A DNA stretch of 64,000 nucleotides, taken from contig NZ_WIDL01000020.1 in the NCBI RefSeq assembly GCF_009496535.1, forward strand, positions 19,813 through 83,812. Reading direction: 5' to 3'. The stretch comes from Stenotrophomonas sp. MYb238. Lineage in GTDB: Bacteria; Pseudomonadota; Gammaproteobacteria; Xanthomonadales; Xanthomonadaceae. How positions within the stretch are numbered: the first letter of the stretch is position 1; every line of letters begins with the position of its first letter. Below, in pieces: positions 48,185 to 56,808 of the stretch. The translations under genes were made by a program, and so were the position numbers. A model generated the notes under the pieces. That model was not told the origin of the DNA. It did no database searches and saw nothing but the letters and a program-made list of their open reading frames with translations.

Positions 48185-49428
48185 TCGCGCCGCGCCTTTC
48201 CCGTCTGCCGCGTTTCCCGTTCCCGCTCGCGCGCCTGCTGGCGTGCGCGCTGCTGTGCCTGGCGGCGGGCATGGCGCAGGCCGCGCCGGTGGCCGGCGAT
48301 CCGGCGCCCCGCGCGCCGCGCATCGGCGTGGTGACGATGCAGCCGGGCGAGGTCTTCTTCGAGCGCTTCGGCCATGACGCGCTGGTGGTGGCCGATCCCG
48401 ACGGCGGCCCGGCCGTTTCCTACAACTTCGGTTTCTTCGACCCGTCCGAGCCGGACTTCATCGGCAACTTCGTGCGCGGGCGGATGATGTACTACCTCGT
48501 CGCGCTGCCGCTGGACGAGGACCTGGCGCAGTACCGCGACGCCGGGCGCGGCGCCGCCATCCAGTGGCTGGACCTGCCGCCACAGCAGGCGCGGGCGCTG
48601 GCCGACGACCTGGCCGAACGTTCGCGCCCGGAGAACGCGCGCTACCGCTACGACTACTTCACCGCCAACTGCTCGACGATGGTGCGCGACGCCCTGGACC
48701 GCGCCATGGGCGGCGGCCTGCAGTCGCAGCTGGCCGGGCGCTCGCGCGGCAACAGCTACCGCAGCGAGGCGGTGCGGCTGGCCTCGCCGTCGCCGTGGAT
48801 GTGGCTGGGTTTCGACCTCGGCCTCGGCCCGTGGGCCGACCAGCCGCTGTCGCGCTGGCAGGAAGCCTTCGTGCCGATGCGGCTGGCCGACGGCCTGCGC
48901 GAGGTCCGCAACAGCGAGGGACGCCCGCTGGTGCGGTCCGAACAGGAACTGCTGCCGCAGCGGCTGGCGCCGGAACCGGCCGAACAGGCGCGCGCGTGGT
49001 GGCCGTGGCTGCTGGCCGGCCTGGTGCTGGCCGGCGCGGTCTTCGCCGCGCGCCGCCACCGCCGTGCGCTCGGCGGCGTCGCCCTGCCCTTCTGGCTGTT
49101 CTGCGGCCTGGCCGGGCTGCTGCTCGCCTACCTGTGGGGCTGGAGCGAACACCGCGCCGCCTGGGCCAACCGCAACCTGCTGCTGCTCAGCCCGCTGGCA
49201 CTGGCGCTGCTGCCGGGCGCATGGCGCTTGCTGCGCGGGCGGCTGCCCGGCCGCGGGTTCGCCTGGCTGCTGTGGACGGTGGCCGCCATCGCCACGCTGT
49301 CGCTGCCGCTGCACTGGCTGTCGCTGCAGGCGCAATTCAACATGCAGTGGATCGTGCTGCTGCTGCCGGTCCACCTGGCGCTGGCGCTGGTACTGGGCCG
49401 CCGCGGCTTGGCGGCCACCCCACGCTGA
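48181..49428 (+). CDS. DUF4105/Lnb-type membrane protein (possible lipoprotein N-acyltransferase)
   Basis: This 415-residue protein starts at TTG 48181, overlapping the corC stop. Signal helix about 15-35. The periplasmic part (40-270) is the DUF4105 domain: EVFFERFGHDALVV has the conserved histidine and YDYFTANCSTMVRD the conserved cysteine, a Cys/His pair of NlpC/papain-like type. Five helices follow (about 280-298, 303-325, 336-353, 359-378, 387-405). This two-part plan matches Bacteroidetes Lnb, reported as a lipoprotein N-acyltransferase unrelated to Lnt. In many gammaproteobacteria lnt follows corC, the place this gene occupies. Activity here is inference. Confidence 0.82.
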   Translation: MIAPRLSRLPRFPFPLARLLACALLCLAAGMAQAAPVAGDPAPRAPRIGVVTMQPGEVFFERFGHDALVVADPDGGPAVSYNFGFFDPSEPDFIGNFVRGRMMYYLVALPLDEDLAQYRDAGRGAAIQWLDLPPQQARALADDLAERSRPENARYRYDYFTANCSTMVRDALDRAMGGGLQSQLAGRSRGNSYRSEAVRLASPSPWMWLGFDLGLGPWADQPLSRWQEAFVPMRLADGLREVRNSEGRPLVRSEQELLPQRLAPEPAEQARAWWPWLLAGLVLAGAVFAARRHRRALGGVALPFWLFCGLAGLLLAYLWGWSEHRAAWANRNLLLLSPLALALLPGAWRLLRGRLPGRGFAWLLWTVAAIATLSLPLHWLSLQAQFNMQWIVLLLPVHLALALVLGRRGLAATPR

Positions 49429-49442
49429 GGCACGATGCCGCC

Positions 49443-50456
49443 ATGGACGTCGGCAACTCTCCCGCGGCAGCGCCCGCCAATCCACCCTGTGTCATCAACT
49501 GCACCTGGTACGGCGAGGACGGCACGCTGCGCAACCTCCCGCTGGATGCGATCAGCGAGGCGCTCGAGGCCAGCAACCGGGGCTTCGTCTGGGTCGGCCT
49601 GTACGAGCCCGACGACGCCGTGCTGGAGAAGGTGCAGGCCGAATTCGGCCTGCACGACCTGGCCATCGAGGACACGCGCAAGGCGCACCAGCGGCCCAAG
49701 GTGGAAACCTACGGCAACTCCCTGTTCGTGGTGGTGCACACCGCGCAGGTGGTCGAGGAACGCATCCGCTACGGCGAGACCCACGCCTTCCTCGGCCCGC
49801 GCTACCTGGTGACGGTGCGCCACGGCGCCTCGCTGTCGTACGCGCCGGTGCGCGCACGGCTGGAGCGCGAACACGACCTGGTGGCGCTGGGCCCGTCGTT
49901 CTGCCTGTATGCGGTGCTCGACGCGGTAGTGGACAACTACCTGCCGATCACCGACAGCTTCGGCGACACGCTCGATACGCTGGAGAAGGACATCTTCGCC
50001 GAGAACTACCGGCGCCGCACCGTCATCCGCCTATACGACCTCAAGCGCGAGCTCAACAAGATGCGGCTGGCGGTGACCCCGCTGCAGGATGCGCTGTCGC
50101 AACTGCAGCGCAACCCGGCGCAGCTGCTCAACGACGAGGCGCGGCTGTACCTGCGCGACGTGCAGGACCATGCCGCGCGCGTCAACGACGCCATCGACAC
50201 CCTGCGCGAGATGCTCGGCACCGCGCTGAGCGTGAACCTGTCGCTGGTCACGCTGGCGCAGGGCGAAACGGTCAAGCGCCTGGGCGCCTGGGCGGCGCTG
50301 CTGGCCGCGCCGACCCTGATCACCAGCTGGTACGGCATGAACTTCACCCACATGCCCGAGCTGGCCGGCCGCTACGCCTACCCGCTGCTGGTCCTCGTCG
50401 TCGGCGCGACCTGCGCGGCGCTGTACCGGCTGTTCAAGCGCTCGGGCTGGCTGTAG
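49443..50456 (+). CDS. corA: CorA-type Mg2+/Co2+ transporter
   Basis: This 337-residue channel has a large cytoplasmic funnel and two C-terminal helices (about 276-296 and 312-330). The signature YGMNFTHMPEL contains the GMN selectivity motif. ATG at 49443, 15 bases after the Lnb-like gene. Linkage to corC supports divalent-metal transport. Confidence 0.95.
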   Translation: MDVGNSPAAAPANPPCVINCTWYGEDGTLRNLPLDAISEALEASNRGFVWVGLYEPDDAVLEKVQAEFGLHDLAIEDTRKAHQRPKVETYGNSLFVVVHTAQVVEERIRYGETHAFLGPRYLVTVRHGASLSYAPVRARLEREHDLVALGPSFCLYAVLDAVVDNYLPITDSFGDTLDTLEKDIFAENYRRRTVIRLYDLKRELNKMRLAVTPLQDALSQLQRNPAQLLNDEARLYLRDVQDHAARVNDAIDTLREMLGTALSVNLSLVTLAQGETVKRLGAWAALLAAPTLITSWYGMNFTHMPELAGRYAYPLLVLVVGATCAALYRLFKRSGWL

Positions 50457-50519
50457 GCCCGCCGGGCCACCGCGACCGCCCGCGGCAACCCGATCCATTA
50501 CCGCATTGCGGGGGACTCC

Positions 50520-51824
50520 ATGGAAAACGACGCCATCCTCGACCATCGCCGCCGGCGTTTCCTGCGCAGTTCGCTGGCCGCCGGCGCCGTGGCCCTGCCC
50601 CTGCTCGGCCAGGCCGGCACCGCGCTGGCCGCCGATGAAAGCGGCAACCCCTCCACGCTTCCCGCCTCCCTGCGCGCGCTCAAACCGGTGGCGCACCGGG
50701 TGGTGCCGATCACCGCCGGGGAGCGTGCGCACCGCCTGGCGCGGGCGCAGCAGCTGATGGGCGAACACCGGATCGACGCGGTGTTCATCGGCGCCGGCAC
50801 CTCGCTGACCTACTTCACCGGCATGCACTGGTGGAACAGCGAACGCCTGACCGGCGTGATCCTGCCGCGCTCGGGCGAGCCGGTGTACGTCACGCCCGAG
50901 TTCGAGCGCGGCCGCACGCTGGAGCAGATCAAGCTCGGCAACGATGTGCGCGGCTGGCAGGAGGACGAGGATCCCTACGCGTTGGTCGCGCAGGTGCTGC
51001 GCGGCTTCGGCGCCGCCAACGGCACCGTCGGCATCGAGGAAACGGTGCCGTTCTTCCGCAGCAAGGGCATCATGGACGCCCTGCCGCACGCCACCTTCGT
51101 CGACGCCTGGCCGGTCACCGCCGGCTGCCGGCGCATCAAGAGCCCGGCCGAACTGGCGCTGATGCGCCTGGCCAATCAGACCACGCTGGCGGTGTACGAG
51201 GCCGTGTGGAAGGCACTGACGCCGGGCATGACCGAGGACGACATCGCCGGGCTGGTCGCCCTGGCCTACGCACGCACCGGCCTGCGCGGCAGCGCCGACG
51301 TCAACATCGGCAAATACACTGCCTCGCCGCACGGCTCGGACGCGCCGCAGCGGCTCACCGAGGGCACGCCGGTCATCTTCGACGGCGGCTGCAGGGCCGA
51401 CGGCTACACCAGCGACATCACCCGCACCGTGGTGCTGGGCAAGGCCGGCGACGACATCCGCCGCGTCTTCGACATCGTGCTGAAGGCGCAGACCAGCGCG
51501 CTGGAGGCCGCCCGCCCCGGGGTGGCGATGGAAGCGCTGGACGCCGCCGCGCGCAAGGTCATCAGCGACGCCGGCTATGGCCCGGACTACACCTACTTCA
51601 GCCATCGTCTCGGCCATGGCATCGGCATGGACATGCACGAGTGGGACTACCTGGTCCGCGGCAACCGGCACCTGCTCCAAGCGGGCATGACCTTCAGTGA
51701 CGAACCCGGCATCTACATCCCGGAGAAATTCGGCGTGCGCCTGGAGGACATCCTGCACATCACCGCCGACGGCGCCGAACTGCTGACGCCGCAGAGCCCC
51801 TCGATCGACCACCCTTTCGGCTGA
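50520..51824 (+). CDS. Tat-exported M24 family metallopeptidase (Xaa-Pro peptidase-like)
   Basis: This 434-residue protein has a twin-arginine signal (HRRRRFLRSSLAAGAVALPL), so it is folded before export. A creatinase-type N-domain (60-190) precedes the pita-bread domain. Metal ligands are visible: Asp in IFDGGCRADGYTSD (two Asp), His in RLGHGIGMDMHEW, Glu in SDEPGIYIP and Glu in VRLEDIL. It likely removes N-terminal residues before proline in the periplasm. Its last codons are duplicated downstream (see repeat). Confidence 0.92.
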   Translation: MENDAILDHRRRRFLRSSLAAGAVALPLLGQAGTALAADESGNPSTLPASLRALKPVAHRVVPITAGERAHRLARAQQLMGEHRIDAVFIGAGTSLTYFTGMHWWNSERLTGVILPRSGEPVYVTPEFERGRTLEQIKLGNDVRGWQEDEDPYALVAQVLRGFGAANGTVGIEETVPFFRSKGIMDALPHATFVDAWPVTAGCRRIKSPAELALMRLANQTTLAVYEAVWKALTPGMTEDDIAGLVALAYARTGLRGSADVNIGKYTASPHGSDAPQRLTEGTPVIFDGGCRADGYTSDITRTVVLGKAGDDIRRVFDIVLKAQTSALEAARPGVAMEALDAAARKVISDAGYGPDYTYFSHRLGHGIGMDMHEWDYLVRGNRHLLQAGMTFSDEPGIYIPEKFGVRLEDILHITADGAELLTPQSPSIDHPFG

Positions 51825-52046
51825 CGGAAACCTGCAGGAGCGGCCTCAGCCGCGAAAGGGGCCGTCCCTGCGAAAAGCCATCGCGACTGAAGTCGCTCCT
51901 ACGACTGCGCTGCGCCACGCTGCTGATGCCGCTGAGCCAGCGTCGACCATTCCTTCGGCTGATGGAACCCTTGTAGGAGCGGCTTCAGCCGCGAACGGGG
52001 CCTTTCCTGCGAAAGGCCATCGCGACTGAAGTCGCTCCTACGACTG
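51805..52046. repeat. Tandem-like duplication carrying REP-type palindromes
   Basis: Two copies about 138 bases apart (51805-51907 and 51943-52046) share the end of the M24 gene (TCGACCA..CTTTCGGCTGA) and a REP pair: GGAGCGGC.TCAGCCGCGAA then ATCGCGACTGAAGTCGCTCC. The units read as opposed palindromes with TAGGAGC ends. The spacer 51825-52137 holds only these. The same REP type recurs at 58001-58071. Confidence 0.8.
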
Positions 52047-52137
52047 TACGGCGCCATCTGCGGTGTGCGCCGCCGGCGCCAGCCGCCCGATCTGCTGCAG
52101 GCCCTGACAGAAGCGCACCAAGCCACGCTCTATCGGC

Positions 52138-53505
52138 TCAGGCCACATAGATCGTCTTGATGTTGGTGAACTCGCGTATGCCGTGCTCGGCCAGTTCGCG
52201 GCCGAACCCCGAGCGTCTGGTGCCGCCGAACGGCAGCCGTACATCGCTCCTGACCACCGCGTTGACGAAGGCCGCGCCGCATTGCAGCTGCGCGGCGACC
52301 CGCTCGCCGCGCGCGGCGTCGCGCGTCCATACGCTGCCGCCCAGGCCGAAGGTGGTGTCGTTGGCCACGCGCACCGCCTCGGCCTCGTCCTTCACCCGCA
52401 GGATCGCCGCCACCGGGCCGAACAATTCCTCCTCGTATGCCGGCATGCCCGGCGCCACGTGGTCGAGGATCGACGCCGGGTAACCGGCATGGGTGCCGGC
52501 CAGCGGTTCACAGCCCAGCAGCGCCTTGGCGCCGCGGTCGATGCTGGCGCGCACCTGCCGGTGCAGGCCATCGCGCAGGTCGGCGCGGGCCATCGGCGCC
52601 AGCGTGGTGGCCTCGTCCTGGGGATCGCCATATACCCGCGCCTTCGCCGCCTCGACGAAGCGCCGCACGAAGGCGTCGGCGATGGAGTCCACCAGCACGA
52701 AACGCTTGGCGGCGATGCAGGTCTGCCCGGCGTTGTCGAAACGCGACGCCACCGCCGCGGCGACCGTGGCGTCGAGGTCGGCGTCGTCCAGCACCACGAA
52801 CGCGTCGCTGCCGCCCAGTTCCATCACGCATTTTTTCAGCTGGTCGCCGGCGTTGGCGGCGATGGAGCGCCCGGCGCGTTCGCTGCCGGTCAGCGTCACC
52901 GCCTTGACCCGGTCGTCGCGCAGCACGTCGGCGGCCTGGTCGTTGTCGATGTGCAGCACGTCGAACGCCCCGGCCGGCATGCCGGCGTCGGCCAGCACCG
53001 CGGCGATCAGGTCGGCGCAGCCCGGTACGTTGCTGGCGTGCTTGAGCAGGGCGACGTTGCCGGCCATCAGCGACGGCGCGAGGAAACGGAACACCTGCCA
53101 CACCGGGAAGTTCCACGGCATCACCGCCAGCACGCAGCCGATCGGCTGGTAGAGGACATAGCTGCGCTGCGCCTCGGTCTGGATCATCTGCGGCCGGAGG
53201 TAACCGGCGGCATGGTCGGCGTAGTACCCGCAGGCCGCCGCGCTCTTCTCGATCTCGGCCAGCGCCTCGCCGCGCAGCTTGCCCATCTCCCGCGTCATGG
53301 TGCGCTGGAGCTCGTCGCGGCGCGCGCGCAGCGCGGCGGCCACCTTGCGCAGCAGGACGCCGCGCTGTTCCAGCGCCAGGCCCGACCACGCCGGGAACGC
53401 CGCCTGCGCGGCGGCAAGCCGCTGCTCGACGGCAACGGCGCTCATCGGTTCGACCGTGCGCAGGGCGCGGCCGTCGAAGGGGTTGAGGGTCGGGGATGAC
53501 GCCAT
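52138..53505 (-). CDS. NAD-dependent aldehyde dehydrogenase (succinate-semialdehyde type, Sad/YneI-like)
   Basis: This 455-residue enzyme has the catalytic cysteine in FDNAGQTCIAAKR near residue 258 and the general-base Glu in MELGGSDAF near 224. Length and the start pattern (NPFDGRALRTVEPMS) fit the short YneI/Sad group that oxidises succinate semialdehyde. Placed after the putrescine transporter genes, it likely completes putrescine breakdown to succinate. ATG at 53505, 134 bases after potI, so cotranscription is possible but not certain. Confidence 0.88.
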   Translation of the reverse strand: MASSPTLNPFDGRALRTVEPMSAVAVEQRLAAAQAAFPAWSGLALEQRGVLLRKVAAALRARRDELQRTMTREMGKLRGEALAEIEKSAAACGYYADHAAGYLRPQMIQTEAQRSYVLYQPIGCVLAVMPWNFPVWQVFRFLAPSLMAGNVALLKHASNVPGCADLIAAVLADAGMPAGAFDVLHIDNDQAADVLRDDRVKAVTLTGSERAGRSIAANAGDQLKKCVMELGGSDAFVVLDDADLDATVAAAVASRFDNAGQTCIAAKRFVLVDSIADAFVRRFVEAAKARVYGDPQDEATTLAPMARADLRDGLHRQVRASIDRGAKALLGCEPLAGTHAGYPASILDHVAPGMPAYEEELFGPVAAILRVKDEAEAVRVANDTTFGLGGSVWTRDAARGERVAAQLQCGAAFVNAVVRSDVRLPFGGTRRSGFGRELAEHGIREFTNIKTIYVA

Positions 53506-53639
53506 GGCGCTGTACCTGCATCCAACGAAGGCGGACAGGGTAGCGCCGGCGATGTTGTGGCCGCGTCGTCTGGGCGGCGCCGGGAAAACGCGGGCGTCGC
53601 GGCGCCGTAGGCGCGCGACCCGCGCCCCGACGGCGCGGC

Positions 53640-54485
53640 TCAGCCGTTGTCCTGCAACGCCAGCTGCATGTCGCGCTGGCGCCGCTTCTCCGCGCGCGCC
53701 GAGATCCACCAGCCGACGAAGGCCACGGTCGAGACCGCCAGCACCAGCAGGGTCGCCAGCGCGTTGATCTTCGGGCTCACGCCCATGCGCACCGAGGCGA
53801 AGATCTTCATCGGCAGCGTGGTCGAGCTGGGGCCGGCGACGAAGCTGGCGATCACCACGTCGTCCAGCGACAGGGTGAAGGCCAGCAGCCAGCCGGACAG
53901 CAGCGCCGGGGCGATGATCGGCAGGGTGATCAGGAAGAACACCTTGAGCCGGTTGGCGCCCAGGTCCATCGCCGCTTCCTCCAGCGAGCGGTCCAGTTCC
54001 TGCAGCCGCGAGGACACCACCACCGTCACGAAGGAGATGGTGAAGGTGACATGCGCGATCCAGATCGCCACCACGCCCTTGGACGGCAGCCCGAACAGGC
54101 CGCCCATCGACACCAGCATCAACAGGATCGACAGGCCGATGATGACCTCGGGCATCACCAGCGGCGCGGTCACCAGCGCGCCGAACACGGTCTTGCCGGG
54201 GAACCGCCTGAAGCGGGTCATCGCCATCGCCGCCATGGTGCCGAACACCATCGACGCGCTCGCGGTCCAGAACGCGACCTTGAGGCTGACCCAGGCCGCT
54301 TCCAGCAGCTGCCGGTCGCGGAACAGCTCGCCGTACCACTGCGTGGAGAAGCCCGCCCACACCGTCGCCAGCCGCGAGGAATTGAACGAGTACAGCATCA
54401 GCAGCAGGATCGGCAGGTACAGGAAGGCGAAGCCGAGCAGCAGCACGCTCCAGCCCAGCCAGCGTTGGCCACGGACCATGCTCAT
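53640..54485 (-). CDS. potI: Polyamine ABC transporter permease PotI
   Basis: This 281-residue inner-membrane permease has six helices and the EAA loop (EEAAMDLGANRLKVFFLITLP). The start ATG overlaps the potH stop (ATGA). Sequence type is PotI (with PotFGH), the putrescine importer, rather than PotC. Confidence 0.93.
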   Translation of the reverse strand: MSMVRGQRWLGWSVLLLGFAFLYLPILLLMLYSFNSSRLATVWAGFSTQWYGELFRDRQLLEAAWVSLKVAFWTASASMVFGTMAAMAMTRFRRFPGKTVFGALVTAPLVMPEVIIGLSILLMLVSMGGLFGLPSKGVVAIWIAHVTFTISFVTVVVSSRLQELDRSLEEAAMDLGANRLKVFFLITLPIIAPALLSGWLLAFTLSLDDVVIASFVAGPSSTTLPMKIFASVRMGVSPKINALATLLVLAVSTVAFVGWWISARAEKRRQRDMQLALQDNG

Positions 54486-55408
54486 GCCAGCTTCCCTTCC
54501 AGCTCGCGCTGCTGGTACCGGTTGAAGACGATGATCGGGATCAGCAGCAGGACCAGCATCACGATCGCCACCGCCGAGGCCAGCGGCCAGTCGCGGTTGT
54601 TGAAGAACTCGCCCCACAGCACGCGGCCGATCATCAGCGTGTCCGGGCCGCCGAGCATTTCCGGGATCACGAACTCGCCCACCGCCGGGATCATCACCAG
54701 CATGCAGCCGGCGACGATGCCGCTGCGCGACAGCGGCAGGGTGATGCGCACGAACGCCTGCCACGGCTTGGCGCCGAGGTCGTAGGCCGCTTCCAGCAGG
54801 CGCTGGTCGAGCTTGACCAGGTTGGCGTACAGCGGCAGCACCATGAACGGCAGGTAGCAGTAGACGATGCCGATGTAGGCGGCCAGCGGCGTGTAGAGGA
54901 TGCGCAGCGGTTCGTCGATCAGGCCCATGCCCATCAGCGTGCGGTTGACCAGGCCGTTGCTGTCCAGGATGCCGATCCACGCGTAGACGCGGATCAGGAA
55001 CGAGGTCCACGACGGCAGCACCACAAGCATCATCGCGATGTTGCGCGCCGACGGCGACATGCGCGAGATCACATAGGCCATCGGGTAGCCGATCAGCAGC
55101 GTGAGGAACGTGGCGATGACCGCGATCCTGATCGAACTGAGGTAGGCGACGACGTACTGGCTGTCGGTCAGCAGCTGGGCGTAGTTGCCCAGGTTGAGGT
55201 TGACGCTGAAGGCGTTGTCCACGTACGCCACGATGGAGGTGTATGGCGGCATCGCCACCGCCATCTTCGCGAACGAGATCTTCAGCACGATCAGGAACGG
55301 GATCGCGAAGAACAGCAGCAGCCACAGGTAGGGCACGCCGATCACGCCGGCGCGGGTGCCCGGCAGCCAGCGCCGCCAACCGCCCGGATTCTGGCCGCGC
55401 GCACTCAT
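54482..55408 (-). CDS. potH: Polyamine ABC transporter permease PotH
   Basis: This 308-residue permease has six helices and the EAA motif LEAAYDLGAKPWQAFVRITL near 215. Residues 1-30 are cytoplasmic. The start overlaps the stop of the ATPase gene (ATGA), so potG-potH-potI are coupled. Confidence 0.94.
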   Translation of the reverse strand: MSARGQNPGGWRRWLPGTRAGVIGVPYLWLLLFFAIPFLIVLKISFAKMAVAMPPYTSIVAYVDNAFSVNLNLGNYAQLLTDSQYVVAYLSSIRIAVIATFLTLLIGYPMAYVISRMSPSARNIAMMLVVLPSWTSFLIRVYAWIGILDSNGLVNRTLMGMGLIDEPLRILYTPLAAYIGIVYCYLPFMVLPLYANLVKLDQRLLEAAYDLGAKPWQAFVRITLPLSRSGIVAGCMLVMIPAVGEFVIPEMLGGPDTLMIGRVLWGEFFNNRDWPLASAVAIVMLVLLLIPIIVFNRYQQRELEGKLA

Positions 55409-56547
55409 GAGGTCAGCACCACGCCGTCGTTGTCGTCCCAGCTCACCCAGACCTCGTCGTTCCAGGTGATGCCGTCGCTGTCCCAGCGCTTCATGTTGGC
55501 GAAGTTGGACAAGATCTTGGCGCCGCTGGGCAGGCGCACGTGGTACACCGAATGGCTGCCGAAATAGGCGATGTCCTCGACCACGCCGCGCGCCTTGTTG
55601 GTCTCGCCCTCGGGCTCGTCCTTGGCGATGTGCACCTTCTCCGGGCGCAGCGCGAACGCCACCGGCTGGCCCTCGTAGCCGGTGATGCCGTGGCCGACGT
55701 AGATCGGCGCCGGGAAATCGGCGGTGCGCACGGTGACGTATTCGGGCAGGTCCTCGTCGATCACGCCCTCGAACAGGTTGACCGAGCCGATGAAGCCGGC
55801 GACGAAGCGGTTGGCCGGCTGTTCGTAGATGTCGTCGGGCTTGCCGATCTGCTGGATCCAGCCCTGGTCCATCACCGCGATGCGGGTGGCCATGGTCATC
55901 GCCTCTTCCTGGTCGTGGGTGACCATCACGCAGGTCACGCCCAGCTGCTCGATGATGTTGACCAGCTCCAGCTGCATCTTCGAGCGCAGCTTCTTGTCCA
56001 GCGCGCCCATCGGCTCGTCCAGCAGCAGCAGCTTCGGGCTCTTGGCCAGCGAGCGCGCCAGCGCCACGCGCTGCTGCTGGCCGCCGGAGAGCTGGTGCGG
56101 CTTGCGCTTGCCCAGCTTCTGCAGCTGCACCAGTTCCAGCATCTCGCCGACGCGGCGGGCGATGGCGTCCCTGGCCATGCCGTCCTGCTTCAGGCCGAAG
56201 GCGATGTTCTGCTCCACCGTCATGTGCGGGAACAGCGCGTAGGACTGGAACATCATGTTGATCGGCCGCTCGTAGGGCGGCAGCGCGTTGATCTCCTGCC
56301 CGTCGAGCAGGATCCTGCCCCGGGTCGGCGTCTCGAAGCCGGCCAGACAGCGCAGCAGCGTGGACTTGCCGCTGCCCGAGCCGCCCAGCAGTGCGAAGAT
56401 CTCGCCCTTGCGCACGTCCAGGTTGACGTCGTCGAGCGCGACGAAGCCGTCGAATTCCTTGCGCAGGTCGCGGATGGACAGGTAGCCGGGCTCGCTGTTC
56501 AGGGCGATGGCGTCGGGCCGGACATCGGTCTTGGCATCAACGGGCAT
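55405..56547 (-). CDS. potG: Putrescine ABC transporter ATP-binding protein PotG
   Basis: This 380-residue ATPase has Walker A GGSGSGKST, Q-loop MMFQSYALFPH, signature LSGGQQQRVALARS, Walker B LLLLDEPMGALD and the H-switch VTHDQEEA, then a C-terminal TOBE domain (about 300-375). ATG at 56547 (MPVDAKTD). It belongs to the PotFGHI putrescine system. Confidence 0.94.
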   Translation of the reverse strand: MPVDAKTDVRPDAIALNSEPGYLSIRDLRKEFDGFVALDDVNLDVRKGEIFALLGGSGSGKSTLLRCLAGFETPTRGRILLDGQEINALPPYERPINMMFQSYALFPHMTVEQNIAFGLKQDGMARDAIARRVGEMLELVQLQKLGKRKPHQLSGGQQQRVALARSLAKSPKLLLLDEPMGALDKKLRSKMQLELVNIIEQLGVTCVMVTHDQEEAMTMATRIAVMDQGWIQQIGKPDDIYEQPANRFVAGFIGSVNLFEGVIDEDLPEYVTVRTADFPAPIYVGHGITGYEGQPVAFALRPEKVHIAKDEPEGETNKARGVVEDIAYFGSHSVYHVRLPSGAKILSNFANMKRWDSDGITWNDEVWVSWDDNDGVVLTS

Positions 56548-56697
56548 GAAAGATTCCGGAGGCGTGTGGGACGGGCAAACGCGCGTAGTGTAGTCCCGGC
56601 ATTTTGCAGGCGACACCATGCCGTTTCACGGGAGAACACCTTAGTTCTACGCCTCCGTGATTCCAGAGGCGCATCAGCAACGCCACTCGAAGGAGAA

Positions 56698-56722
56698 GCC
56701 CCCCTTGGAGTTCAAGGGGGGC
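56698..56722. other. Perfect hairpin between potF and potG
   Basis: GCCCCCCTTG-GAGTT-CAAGGGGGGC is a 10-base stem with 5-base loop, without a T-run. Lying after the binding-protein gene and before the ATPase gene, it could stabilise potF mRNA so that more binding protein than ATPase is made. Confidence 0.55.
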
Positions 56723-56808
56723 GCCAAGGGCGCGGGGGACGAGGAAGAAGGTGAGCCGGGGCCCATGGTTCGCCTTGCAAACCTTGGGGAACTACGCGAA
56801 TGCGTAGT

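Noticed and set aside
51834-52043. Regular repeats considered as a CRISPR array
   Set aside because: Only two diverged units with palindromes and no constant spacer length; they are REP-type elements.
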